A stretch of 64,000 bases of DNA from positions 1 through 64,000 of the forward strand of contig JAKDJD010000008.1 of NCBI GenBank assembly GCA_030454085.1. The letters run 5' to 3'. Made by a program: the position numbers and the translations under genes. Of the stretch, positions 25,808 through 34,314 are shown piece after piece. The notes beneath the pieces were generated by a model that was given only the letters and a program-made list of their open reading frames with translations, was not told where the DNA came from and searched no databases. Positions within the stretch are counted from its first letter, which is position 1, and each line of letters begins with the position of its first letter. This DNA is from Kocuria sp. (GTDB taxonomy: Bacteria > Actinomycetota > Actinomycetes > Actinomycetales > Micrococcaceae).

Positions 25808-27112
25808 ATGACCACCACTATCGAGAACAACGCCTCAGAAGCCACGAACAGGGCTCCGGTCGACGGCCCCGCCCTGTGGCCTGCCCAGGCGCAGGCGCCG
25901 CAGGTCATCGGGCGACAGCTCGTGATCGAAGGCGGCGAGGGCTCCTACATCGTCACGCGGGAGGGCCAACGGCTCTTCGACGGGACGGCCGGCTTGTGGC
26001 ACGCCAATATCGGCCACTCCCGGCCCGAGCTCGCCCAGGCGGCCTACGACCAGATGATGAAGCTGGAGACGTACCACACCTTCGCCCGCTTCACGAACGA
26101 CAAGGCGGATACCCTCGCGGAGAAGCTGGCCGAGGTTTCGCCCATCCCGGACCCCAAGATCATCCTGAACAGCGGCGGGTCGGACGCGATCGACGTCGCC
26201 TGCAAGCTCGCCCGGAGGCACTGGCAGCGCGAGGGGCGCTCCTCGAAACAGATCATCCTGAGCCGAGAATTCGCGTACCACGGGTTGCACGCCTACGGCA
26301 CGAGCATCGCCGGACTGGAGTTCAATCGTGAGGGGTACGGCACCGAGTCCTTGGTCCCGGAGACGGCCCGTATCTCGCTGGACGACCCCGAGCAGGTGCG
26401 TCGTGTGGTCGAGGAGATCGGTGCGGAGAACATCGCCGCCATCGTGACCGAACCGGTTCAGGGGACCGGTGGTGTGAATCCGCCGTCGGAGGGATACCTG
26501 GAGACAATTCAGGAACTCTGCCGCGACAACGACATTCTGCTGATCCTCGACGAGGTCATCACCGGCTTCGGGCGCCTCGGCACGATGTTCGCCACGGAAC
26601 GCTACGGGCTCGAACCCGACCTGGTGACCTTCGCCAAGGGCGTGACCTCGGGCTATGCCCCGCTGGGCGGGATCTTCGTGAGCCCCCGCATCTGGGAGCC
26701 CTTCTACGAGGATTCCCCCGACACTCCGATCTTCCGGCACGGTTCGACCTATGCGGGGCACGCCACCGCATCCGCCGTTGCCATCAAGCACCTCGAGATC
26801 CTGCAGAACGAGAACCTGGTCCAGCGGGTGCACGATCTGGAGCCCACGTTCGGTGCGGCCCTGGACTCCTTGGCCTCCCGTAACGACGACGTCGTCGAGG
26901 TCAGGTACGCCGGACTGCTGGGCGGAGTGACCCTCCGCGACGAGGTTTCCGCGGGCGCGGTCTGCGACCGCATGGTCGACAAGGGATTCGTCTCGAGGCC
27001 CTTGCGCGGCAACACCCTCCAGGTCAGCCCACCTTTCATCATGACCGAACAGGAACTCGACGACTTCCTCGCCGCCATGGACGAGGCCATCCGCGAGGAG
27101 GCAGCATCGTGA
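25808..27112 (+). CDS. doeD: Class-III aminotransferase (probable diaminobutyrate transaminase)
   Basis: This 434-residue class-III PLP enzyme is related to omega-amino acid:pyruvate transaminases. It has GTAGLWHANIGHSRPEL near residue 60, ILNSGGSDAIDVACKLARR near 118, LLILDEVITGFGR near 243 (PLP-binding Asp) and the PLP lysine in VTFAKGVTSG near 275. In the proposed pathway it converts 2,4-diaminobutyrate to aspartate semialdehyde. The alanine dehydrogenase gene in the same operon suggests pyruvate as amino acceptor. ATG 25808 is preferred because AGAAAGGA lies just upstream; ATG 25775 is in frame but overlaps the preceding stop. It overlaps the next gene (GTGA). Confidence 0.82.
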   Translation: MTTTIENNASEATNRAPVDGPALWPAQAQAPQVIGRQLVIEGGEGSYIVTREGQRLFDGTAGLWHANIGHSRPELAQAAYDQMMKLETYHTFARFTNDKADTLAEKLAEVSPIPDPKIILNSGGSDAIDVACKLARRHWQREGRSSKQIILSREFAYHGLHAYGTSIAGLEFNREGYGTESLVPETARISLDDPEQVRRVVEEIGAENIAAIVTEPVQGTGGVNPPSEGYLETIQELCRDNDILLILDEVITGFGRLGTMFATERYGLEPDLVTFAKGVTSGYAPLGGIFVSPRIWEPFYEDSPDTPIFRHGSTYAGHATASAVAIKHLEILQNENLVQRVHDLEPTFGAALDSLASRNDDVVEVRYAGLLGGVTLRDEVSAGAVCDRMVDKGFVSRPLRGNTLQVSPPFIMTEQELDDFLAAMDEAIREEAAS

Positions 27113-28584
27113 ACGCACGGACCAGCACCGCAACCGTGGCCCCACCCGATAGTGCCGGAGTCGAGAGGGCGGACGACGTCGTTCGCGGCCTCGACCTGGC
27201 CGACACCGGGATCGCCGTCACGGATCCCGGGACGGGGGAGACGATCGCGCACGTCCCGGACGCGCATCACACCGACATCACGCGGACCCTGGGCGCGGCC
27301 CACCGGGCCGGTGCCGATTGGGCGCAGACCACGCCTCGCGAAAGGTCGAACGTCCTGCACCGCTGGTGGGAACTGCTGAACGAGAACGCCGAGGAGATCG
27401 CGCTGCTGATCACCAGGGAAATGGGTAAGACCCTCCCTGAGGCCAGGGGCGAGGTCAAGTACGGCAACGACTTCGTCCGGTGGTATGCCGAGCAGTCCGT
27501 GCGCTCGGGCGGGAACTTCCAGGAGGCTCCGGACGGCGGATCTCGTATCGTGACCCGTCGAAGCCCTGTGGGTCTGGCGGTCCTCATCACACCGTGGAAC
27601 TTCCCGTTGGCCATGGCGACCCGGAAGATCGCCCCCGCACTCGCGGCTGGATGTCCCGCGGTGATCAAACCGGCCACGGCGACCCCGCTGACGGCGTACT
27701 ACGCCGTCCAGCTCGCGCACGAGGCCGGAGTCCCGGAGGACCTTGTCCAGGTGGTGACCACGTCCAGTTCGAGCATGTTCAGTGAGACCGCGCTCCGGGA
27801 CGAGTACACCCGGAAGGTCTCCTTCACCGGGTCCACCGAGGTTGGACGGACCCTGCTGGGCCTGGCTTCCGAGCGGGTCCTGCGGACGTCCATGGAACTT
27901 GGCGGGAACGCCCCGCTGATCGTCTTCGACGACGCCGACGTGGAACGAGCCGCCGCCGGTGCCGCCGCTGCCAAGCTCCGGAACGGCGGTCAGTCCTGCA
28001 TCGCGGCCAACCGGATGTACGTGCAGAGCGGGATCGCCGACGATTTCGTGTCCGCATTCCGGGAGCAGATGGAGTCGGTCCGCATCGGTCACGGCCTCAC
28101 CGAGGGCGTGGGAATCGGCCCCCTGATCAACGAGTCCGCCGTGCGGGACATGGCGGGGCTGGTCGAGGGCGCTGTTGAGGACGGGGCCGAATTGCTGACC
28201 GGCGGTCACGCACCCGAGGGCACGGGCAACTACTTCGAGCCGACCGTGCTGGACCGCGTCTCCTCGAAGGCACGAATCACGGGCACGGAGATTTTCGGCC
28301 CGATCGCGGCGATCCAGCGCTTCGACGACGAGGACGAAGCCATCGCGCGGGCCAACGATACGGAGTTCGGGCTGGCCGGGTACGTCTTCACGGAGAGTCT
28401 CGACCGAGCGTTCCGGGCGGCCGACCGGTTGGAAACCGGCTTGGTGGGGATCAACCAGGGCGTCCCGTCCAACGCTGCGGCCCCCTTCGGCGGCGTCAAG
28501 CAGTCGGGACTCGGCAGAGAGGGCGGGGCCGAAGGCCTCGAGGAATACCAGAACATTCGCTTCTACAACATCGCGTCCCGCTAG
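27109..28584 (+). CDS. doeC: Aldehyde dehydrogenase (semialdehyde type)
   Basis: This 491-residue NAD(P)-dependent aldehyde dehydrogenase resembles succinate-semialdehyde dehydrogenases (GabD) and DoeC. Motifs are TPWNFPLAMATRKIAPALAAG near residue 162, FTGSTEVGR near 241, the catalytic Glu in MELGGNAPL near 263, the catalytic Cys in NGGQSCIAANR near 297 and a C-terminal PFGGVKQSGLGREGG. In the proposed ectoine route it oxidises aspartate semialdehyde to aspartate. GTG 27109 overlaps the aminotransferase stop. If the pathway assignment is wrong, succinate semialdehyde is the default substrate. Confidence 0.85.
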   Translation: MNARTSTATVAPPDSAGVERADDVVRGLDLADTGIAVTDPGTGETIAHVPDAHHTDITRTLGAAHRAGADWAQTTPRERSNVLHRWWELLNENAEEIALLITREMGKTLPEARGEVKYGNDFVRWYAEQSVRSGGNFQEAPDGGSRIVTRRSPVGLAVLITPWNFPLAMATRKIAPALAAGCPAVIKPATATPLTAYYAVQLAHEAGVPEDLVQVVTTSSSSMFSETALRDEYTRKVSFTGSTEVGRTLLGLASERVLRTSMELGGNAPLIVFDDADVERAAAGAAAAKLRNGGQSCIAANRMYVQSGIADDFVSAFREQMESVRIGHGLTEGVGIGPLINESAVRDMAGLVEGAVEDGAELLTGGHAPEGTGNYFEPTVLDRVSSKARITGTEIFGPIAAIQRFDDEDEAIARANDTEFGLAGYVFTESLDRAFRAADRLETGLVGINQGVPSNAAAPFGGVKQSGLGREGGAEGLEEYQNIRFYNIASR

Positions 28585-28616
28585 GGAACACAGGCAATAT
28601 CAGAAGGAGAGAAACC

Positions 28617-29762
28617 ATGCGCATTTCGGTCGTCAAGGAGATCAAACCGCAGGAAGAGCGGGTCGGCCTCACTCCCGCGAATGTGTCCGAACTGGTCCGG
28701 AGCGGCCACACCGTTTTCGTCGAGTCCGGAGCCGGTGTCTCGGCGGGGTTCGGGGATGCCGCCTACCAGGAAGTCGGCGCGACGATGACGGACCAGGACG
28801 ATGCCTGGGCCCAGGCCGAGCTCCTGATCAAGGTCAAGGAGCCGATCGAGGCCGAATACCGTTACCTGCGTTCAGACCTGACACTTTTCACCTACCTGCA
28901 CCTGGCCGCGGACCGGGCCCTGACGGAGGCCCTGCTCGAGGCCGGCACACTGTCCATCGCCTACGAAACGGTCCAGGACGAGACCGGGCTCCCGCTGCTC
29001 ACCCCGATGAGCGAGATCGCGGGTCGGCTCGCGGTGCACGCCGCCGCGCGCCACCTCACTCGTGACGGGAACGGACCGGGCAAGCTGCTGGGCGGAGCGC
29101 CCGGCGTGGCTCCGGGGCGCGTGGTGATCATCGGCGGTGGCGCCGTGGGTGCCAACGCGGCCCTGCTGGCCCTGGGCATGCAAGCCGAGGTCACGGTCCT
29201 CGACATGTCGCCGAAGCGGATCCGTGAACTCGAGAACATCCTGGATCGGCGCGCTCGCGTGCTGATGTCCAACCCGGTCACCGTCGAGGAAGAACTCAAG
29301 AACGCCGACGTCGTGATCGGTGCCGTGCTCGTTCCCGGTCGAGCGGCCCCGAAGGTCGTGACCAGGGATCAGCTGTCCTTGCTCAAGAAGGATGCGCTGC
29401 TCATCGACGTCGCCATCGACCAGGGCGGTGCCTTCGAGACCTCGCACGCAACGACGTACCACGATCCGATCTTCGAGGTCGACGGAATCCGGCACTACTG
29501 CGTGGCCAACATGCCCGGCACGGTTCCCGAGACCGCGACCAAGGCGCTGACCAACGCGACCATGCCGTTCATCAAGTCAATCGCGAGCAACGGGGCGGAG
29601 TACGCGATCGTCTCGGATGCGGCCATCGCCAAGGGCGTCAACACCGCGAGCGGCCGGCTGGTGCAGCCGGGCGTCATGGCCGCGTTCCCGGACTTGGCGA
29701 AGGAAGCCCCCGATGCGTCGGGCGCGAACGGGACCCCGACCACGGCGGGCGCGCCGGCCTGA
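28617..29762 (+). CDS. ald: Alanine dehydrogenase
   Basis: This 381-residue enzyme interconverts L-alanine and pyruvate plus ammonia with NAD. It has the typical N terminus MRISVVKEIKPQEERVGLTP, the pyruvate-site region LIKVKEPIEAEYRYLR near 72, the HLAADR motif near 96, and the Rossmann motif VVIIGGGAVGANAALLALG near 168. The C-terminal 20 residues are an extra Ala/Gly/Pro-rich tail. AGAAGGAGAG precedes ATG 28617. As the last gene of the operon it would recycle pyruvate used by the class-III aminotransferase and release the amine as ammonia. Confidence 0.9.
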   Translation: MRISVVKEIKPQEERVGLTPANVSELVRSGHTVFVESGAGVSAGFGDAAYQEVGATMTDQDDAWAQAELLIKVKEPIEAEYRYLRSDLTLFTYLHLAADRALTEALLEAGTLSIAYETVQDETGLPLLTPMSEIAGRLAVHAAARHLTRDGNGPGKLLGGAPGVAPGRVVIIGGGAVGANAALLALGMQAEVTVLDMSPKRIRELENILDRRARVLMSNPVTVEEELKNADVVIGAVLVPGRAAPKVVTRDQLSLLKKDALLIDVAIDQGGAFETSHATTYHDPIFEVDGIRHYCVANMPGTVPETATKALTNATMPFIKSIASNGAEYAIVSDAAIAKGVNTASGRLVQPGVMAAFPDLAKEAPDASGANGTPTTAGAPA

Positions 29763-29792
29763 TGCGGCGGGTCTGGGGCTGTGTCCTGGCCC

Positions 29793-29879
29793 GAGGTGGC
29801 ACTGTTGTGCGGTTTGAGGGGTGATCTCCGCACTAGGTTGCCACCTCGTGTGGAGGTGCCGCACGAAACTGCCACTTCG
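29793..29879. repeat. Dispersed ~90-bp element, copy 2
   Basis: CGAGGTGGCA (29793-29802) is followed by TGCCACCTCG (29839-29848) and a variant TGCCACTTCG (29870-29879), each of the latter preceded by GCAC plus a few bases. Arm order and spacings match copy 1 at 4221-4312 to within one base. It lies in the gap between alanine dehydrogenase and the convergent hypothetical gene. Confidence 0.7.
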
Positions 29880-29918
29880 ACCGACCCAGCCCCAGCCAAG
29901 CCCCGCCCCCGCCTGCTC

Positions 29919-30569
29919 TCAGGGCACCACGACGGTGCTGGTCAGTGAGGTCAGACTCGGTTCCCGCGGCGTCGACCCAAATCCGAAGTCGGGGGTGGGG
30001 TCGACCGGTGTCATGTCCCCGAGGGCGCAACCCGCCCAGGAACCGAACGAATGGTGTATCGCGTGCAGGTCGGTGGCCGCGTACCACTCGGTTCTCCCGT
30101 TGCCCGCGGTCCCCAGGGTGCGCACGCCGGGGAGAATCCAGGGGGCCACGCGGTCGGTGACCCTGGCGAAGGCGAGGCTCGTCCCGAGTTTTCGAGGAAT
30201 CCCACGGAGGGCCCACCCGAGGGGACGCCGGGCCCCGACGTCGAAGGTCCATTCCAGAGGCCCGGCCCGAACCGACCACCGGGCTCCGGGGGATGCCCCC
30301 GGAGCCTTGTCCCCAGCATCGACTCGTACCGGAGCGATGCGGATTCTGTCGAAGGTGTAGGTCGCCGAGACGAAGTCCGCGACCCACTGGTCGGGGGCGA
30401 TCAGCTCGCGGGCGCCGTCGGGATGCGCGACCATGACATCCGCGAACGGGCCGTGCGGAGTTCTGGACCAGGACCCCAGAACCATGCGGGTCCCACCGGC
30501 CGTTCCGACCCCGGCAATGTGCCCGGTAAAACGGTGCCGCCCCGCGGCCGAGTCGTGTTCCGCCGGCAT
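29919..30569 (-). CDS. Conserved-looking hypothetical protein
   Basis: This 216-residue protein resembles nothing whose function I recognise. It has no signal peptide or membrane segment. It is rich in Gly, Arg, Pro and Trp, with repeated beta-strand-like stretches such as TRMVLGSWSRTPHGPF and GRTEWYAATDLHAIHH, suggesting a beta-rich soluble fold. A very strong GGAGGGGGG site lies 3 bp before ATG 30569 on the minus strand, which supports it as a real gene. It is convergent with alanine dehydrogenase and downstream of the YjiH-like gene, 65 bp apart, and could be cotranscribed with it. Confidence 0.65.
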   Translation of the reverse strand: MPAEHDSAAGRHRFTGHIAGVGTAGGTRMVLGSWSRTPHGPFADVMVAHPDGARELIAPDQWVADFVSATYTFDRIRIAPVRVDAGDKAPGASPGARWSVRAGPLEWTFDVGARRPLGWALRGIPRKLGTSLAFARVTDRVAPWILPGVRTLGTAGNGRTEWYAATDLHAIHHSFGSWAGCALGDMTPVDPTPDFGFGSTPREPSLTSLTSTVVVP

Positions 30570-30634
30570 GGTCCCCCCCTCCGTTGGCAGACGGTGTTTC
30601 TCTCAGAATGACACAAGAACTGCCGCAGGCACCG

Positions 30635-31984
30635 TCACAGGAGCAGGTACGCAATCGGCGTCGTGATGACCAGCGAAATGACCACACGCTCGAACCAGAT
30701 CACGATCAGCTTCCAGAACTTGAGCGGGATTTCCGTGGCCAGGATGGAAGGGACCATCGCGGAGAGGAAGATGATGCCGGACACCGAGACCACGGCGACC
30801 ACGAATCGGAGGATGATGCTCTCGTCGGGGCCTACCTGTGCCGAGGGAAGGAACATCTCTACCAGACCGACGCCCACGGCCTTGCCGGCCAGCAACGGTT
30901 CGGGCAGCCGGACCAGCCACGCGATCGGATAGAAGATCCAGGCGATCCAATCGAAGATCGGTGTGTGCTTGGCCAGCAGCAGTCCGATCAGACCGACCGA
31001 CATGATGGACGGCAGGATCGAGGCCGTCATCAGCACGCCGTCCTTGAAATTCGCCCAGATGACTCGCGCCACGCCAGGGGACTCGCGCAGGGTTCCGAGG
31101 GCCTGGCCCAGAGCGACGCCAAAACGGTTGCGCGTGATCTTCTGCTCCGGTGTCGGCACCGATCCGGGGCAGTATTCGTCCGGCACGCGTGAGAGCGGGG
31201 GAATGCGGACCGTGATCGCCGTGACCACGAACGTCACCACGAGGGAGACGAAGAAGTACATCAGCCAGTGGTCCATCAGGTCCAGGGCCTTGGCCACCAC
31301 GACCATGAACGTCACGGACACGGTCGAGAACCCGGCGGCGACGATGGCCGCCTCCCTGGCGGTGTATCCGCCGGACTTGTAGACGCGGTTGGTGATGAGG
31401 AGGCCCAATGAGTAGGAGCCCACGAAACTTGCGACGGCGTCGACCGCTGATCTGCCGGGTGTCCGCCAGATCGGCCTCATGACGGGGCGAACGAAGACGC
31501 CCACGAATTCCATGAGGCCGAATCCGATGAGGAAACCGAGGAAGATCGCTCCGATCGGGACGATCAGCCCCACCGATTGCACGAGGGTTTTCCAGAGAAA
31601 GGGGCCGATATCGGGGTCGGCGAGCCAGGACGGCGGACGGGTCACCATCAGCAGGGCCGCGATCAGGCCGACGACGTTGAGCAGCGAGAAGACAATCTTG
31701 GTGGGGGTCTGCTTCCAGCTTCCCGTGACGAAAGGCCGGGCGGAGCCGACCACGATCAGAGCCAGCATCAACCACGGGACCACGGGACCGGCGTACTGCC
31801 GGACGAGCGTGACCAAGTGGTCCAGGGGTATGGAGGATTTGCCGTCCATGGTCACCGGAACGAAGAACACCACCAGGCCGATCAGCGACAGCACGATCAG
31901 CTTGGCGGCGTCCTTCCATACTCCGGGTGTACCGACCGGGACCATGGCAGCGGTCTGCGTCTCCGCCCGTGTTCTTTCAGTCAT
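30635..31984 (-). CDS. YjiH-family membrane protein (nucleoside-recognition Gate domain)
   Basis: This 449-residue integral membrane protein has about ten hydrophobic helices. Segments such as GRSAVDAVASFVGSYSLGLL and AAIVAAGFSTVSVTFMVVVAKAL are typical of the Gate/nucleoside-recognition domain found in YjiH/YjiG proteins, which may act in transport of unknown substrates. ATG 31984 is preferred; GTG 31987 directly before it is possible. A palindromic operator GTTGTCTATACAAC sits about 30 bp upstream. Its function is not established in any organism I know. Confidence 0.75.
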   Translation of the reverse strand: MTERTRAETQTAAMVPVGTPGVWKDAAKLIVLSLIGLVVFFVPVTMDGKSSIPLDHLVTLVRQYAGPVVPWLMLALIVVGSARPFVTGSWKQTPTKIVFSLLNVVGLIAALLMVTRPPSWLADPDIGPFLWKTLVQSVGLIVPIGAIFLGFLIGFGLMEFVGVFVRPVMRPIWRTPGRSAVDAVASFVGSYSLGLLITNRVYKSGGYTAREAAIVAAGFSTVSVTFMVVVAKALDLMDHWLMYFFVSLVVTFVVTAITVRIPPLSRVPDEYCPGSVPTPEQKITRNRFGVALGQALGTLRESPGVARVIWANFKDGVLMTASILPSIMSVGLIGLLLAKHTPIFDWIAWIFYPIAWLVRLPEPLLAGKAVGVGLVEMFLPSAQVGPDESIILRFVVAVVSVSGIIFLSAMVPSILATEIPLKFWKLIVIWFERVVISLVITTPIAYLLL

Positions 31985-32011
31985 CACCGAACCCCTGAGA
32001 ACTCACCAACA

Positions 32012-32025
32012 GTTGTCTATACAAC
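32012..32025. promoter_or_regulatory. Palindromic operator upstream of YjiH-like gene
   Basis: GTTGT-CTAT-ACAAC is a perfect inverted repeat of 5-bp arms, 28 bp before the start codon on the minus strand. The form TTGTN4ACAA is that of GntR/FadR-type sites and partly overlaps the inositol motif, so control by a GntR-family regulator is plausible. Confidence 0.5.
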
Positions 32026-32066
32026 GTTACACGAGCCACAGGCTGCTGTGTTGAGAGCCACGAGCC

Positions 32067-33104
32067 CTAGCGGAGTGGCTTGACCTCTTCGGGGCGACCG
32101 GATGCCAGGGACCGCCGGGCCGCATCGAGCAGTTCGACGCCGTGTGTCCCCGAGGTCGGAGGGCTTTCGTTGAGCCCCTCGCCGGCCACCATGGCCACGA
32201 AGTCCTGCATCTCCAGCACGAAGGCTTCGGCGAACCGGTCCTGATAGCTCTCGAACGTCTCCCCGGGGGCCTCGATGCGGCCGTCCGGGGCGATGCGGGT
32301 CATGGCGACCCGGTCCGTCTCGCCCACGGAATAGGAATTTTCGGTTCCGTGGACCACGGTCCTGACATCCTGCCCCACCGCGTGCCCCCTCATAGCGGAC
32401 AGCGTGGCGGTGAAGCCGCTGGGGAAGGTCAGGAACGCGGCGGCCGTGTCGAACTCGTTGTTGTCTTCGTAGGATCCGAAGGCTTCCGCGGAACCCGTGG
32501 CGTACACGGTTTCCGCCTGTTCGCCCACGAGCCATGGGACGAGGTCGAAGCCGTGGGCCATCATGTCCGCGAAGATCCCGCCAGACCCTGAGAGTCCTGC
32601 GGGATCGGCGGCGTACTTGTCGTGGTCGACGCTCACGATCGATCGCAACCGTCCTGCACGGCCGGCGTCCACCAAGCCCTTGAGGGTTCGGTACTCCCTG
32701 CTGTGGCGGCGATGGAACCCGACCATCACGGTGTCCTCCGCTCCTGCGGCATCGATGTCCTGCACCAAAGAGGTGAACTCTTTCGCCGTGAGAGCCAGCG
32801 GCTTTTCCACGAACACGGGCAGCCCGCGGCGGACCGCGTGTCTGACGAGCTCCGGATGAGTGGACCCGGGGGTCGCGATGACGACGCCGTCGGCAGAGTC
32901 GAGTGCAGCGGAGGCGTCCGTGGTGGTGCTCAGCCGCACACCCGCTCCCTCGAACCCCGCGCGCTCCGAGACCCGGGTCGCGTGGTCACGCACGCGGGCG
33001 GCGTCGCGCCCGATCAATTCGACCTCGGTGACGCCCTCCGTTCGCATCAGGTTGGCGGCGTGCATCTGACCGATGGTTCCGGCTCCCACAATGGCGATCC
33101 TCAT
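32067..33104 (-). CDS. Gfo/Idh/MocA-family dehydrogenase (inositol-type)
   Basis: This 345-residue NAD(P)-dependent sugar or cyclitol dehydrogenase starts MRIAIVGAGTIGQMHAANL with the Rossmann glycine motif. It has the FVEKPLALT motif near residue 96 with the catalytic Lys and GGIFADMMAHGFDLVPWL near 176 with the Asp/His pair. The start at 33104 is preceded by GGAGG on the minus strand. Only one base separates it from the stop of the upstream gene, so the two are coupled. The shared operator before the upstream gene places both in the inositol regulon; it may act on scyllo- or another inositol isomer. Confidence 0.83.
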   Translation of the reverse strand: MRIAIVGAGTIGQMHAANLMRTEGVTEVELIGRDAARVRDHATRVSERAGFEGAGVRLSTTTDASAALDSADGVVIATPGSTHPELVRHAVRRGLPVFVEKPLALTAKEFTSLVQDIDAAGAEDTVMVGFHRRHSREYRTLKGLVDAGRAGRLRSIVSVDHDKYAADPAGLSGSGGIFADMMAHGFDLVPWLVGEQAETVYATGSAEAFGSYEDNNEFDTAAAFLTFPSGFTATLSAMRGHAVGQDVRTVVHGTENSYSVGETDRVAMTRIAPDGRIEAPGETFESYQDRFAEAFVLEMQDFVAMVAGEGLNESPPTSGTHGVELLDAARRSLASGRPEEVKPLR

Positions 33105-33105
33105 A

Positions 33106-34314
33106 TCAGCGGACCTCCACTTCGGCGCCGGACTGTTCAGCGGACTCCGCGATGGCCTGAATGATCCTGAGCGTGTGGAGGCCTTCGGCGAAGGACCCGC
33201 ACGGTGCCAGGTCGCTCCGGGTGCCCGAGACCTGTTCGAGGAATGCCCTGGCCTGGATGGCGAAGTTGTCGTTGTAATTCCATCCGACGCCGGGGGCATC
33301 CATGGCGCATGAATCCGGGTACAGCGGGGTGTCGCCGTTCAGGATCACGCGTCGTTGGCCCCGAGTGTCGGGCGCGGTCTGGGCGTCGTCGTACATGTAT
33401 TCCCCGGGCTTGGTGATGTCGAAGGATGCCTGGGCTCGAGGGCCGACCACGTGGTACGTCTGCGAGTTCGGGGTCCCGAAGGCCACGCGGGAGATCGTGT
33501 AGGTGCCCACCGCGCCGTTGGCGAAGGTGCAGGTGAAGGTCAGGAAGTCTTCGTTCTCGACGGGTTCGACCTCATCCGAGACCTCCACGTGACCATGGCC
33601 AACGACGGCGCCCAGGGGCACATGCCGTTGCTTGTAGATCGTGTCCATGGAGGCGCCGCGCACGGAGGTGACCGGACCGTTGAGATATTCGCCGGTGTCG
33701 ATCACGTGAGACCCGAGGTCGCCCAGCGCGCCGGAACCGGGGCCGCCTTTGTAACGCCAGGACATTGGGGCCTTCTCGTCGCACGAGTAGTCGCACAGGT
33801 ATGTCGAGATGAAGTTGGTGACGGGGCCGAAATCACCGGAGTCGATCTTCTGCTTGATCGCGTTGAGGGCCGGCATTCTGCGGACCGTGTAGCCGACGGA
33901 GGTGATGAGGGGCCGGCCGGCGGCATCGGTCTTCTGGCCGTATTCCTTCTCCAGCTCGACCATTGCTTCGGCGTCCTCCAGGGTGCCAGCGAGCGGCTTC
34001 TCGCAAAGGACGTGCTTGCCCGCCTCGAGGAGCCCCTGTGCGATCGGCAGATGCAACGCATTGCCGACGACGACGCTCACCGCGTCGATCTCAGGGTCCT
34101 GAGCGACCTCGGTCCAGTCCGAGTACGTCTTCTCGAACCCGTACCGGCGTGCGGTGTCCTGCCCGAGTTCGACGTTCATGTCGGCAATCGCGGCGAGGCG
34201 GACATCGGGGAATGCGGAGTCGAAGACCGAACCCGCCTGCCGATACCCGTAGGCGTGGGCCCGCCCTGCCATTCCGGCGCCGATGACGGCAACTGAGAGC
34301 TTCTTGTCGCTCAT
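33106..34314 (-). CDS. Gfo/Idh/MocA-family dehydrogenase (scyllo-inositol-type)
   Basis: This 402-residue oxidoreductase has the Rossmann motif VAVIGAGMAGRAHAYGY at residues 8-24, the LCEKPLAG motif near 106, MSWRYKGGPGSGALGDLGSH near 185, and IDTGEYLNGPV. The longer C-terminal domain suits a substrate larger than a free sugar or a cyclitol with its own pocket. MSDKKL at 34314 has AAGGAGG upstream. The open frame extends 350 bases further, but that stretch is intergenic in character. The perfect palindrome TTGTCAGGACAA lies 27 bp before the start codon. It is most similar in this window to the dehydrogenase at 62542. Confidence 0.83.
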   Translation of the reverse strand: MSDKKLSVAVIGAGMAGRAHAYGYRQAGSVFDSAFPDVRLAAIADMNVELGQDTARRYGFEKTYSDWTEVAQDPEIDAVSVVVGNALHLPIAQGLLEAGKHVLCEKPLAGTLEDAEAMVELEKEYGQKTDAAGRPLITSVGYTVRRMPALNAIKQKIDSGDFGPVTNFISTYLCDYSCDEKAPMSWRYKGGPGSGALGDLGSHVIDTGEYLNGPVTSVRGASMDTIYKQRHVPLGAVVGHGHVEVSDEVEPVENEDFLTFTCTFANGAVGTYTISRVAFGTPNSQTYHVVGPRAQASFDITKPGEYMYDDAQTAPDTRGQRRVILNGDTPLYPDSCAMDAPGVGWNYNDNFAIQARAFLEQVSGTRSDLAPCGSFAEGLHTLRIIQAIAESAEQSGAEVEVR

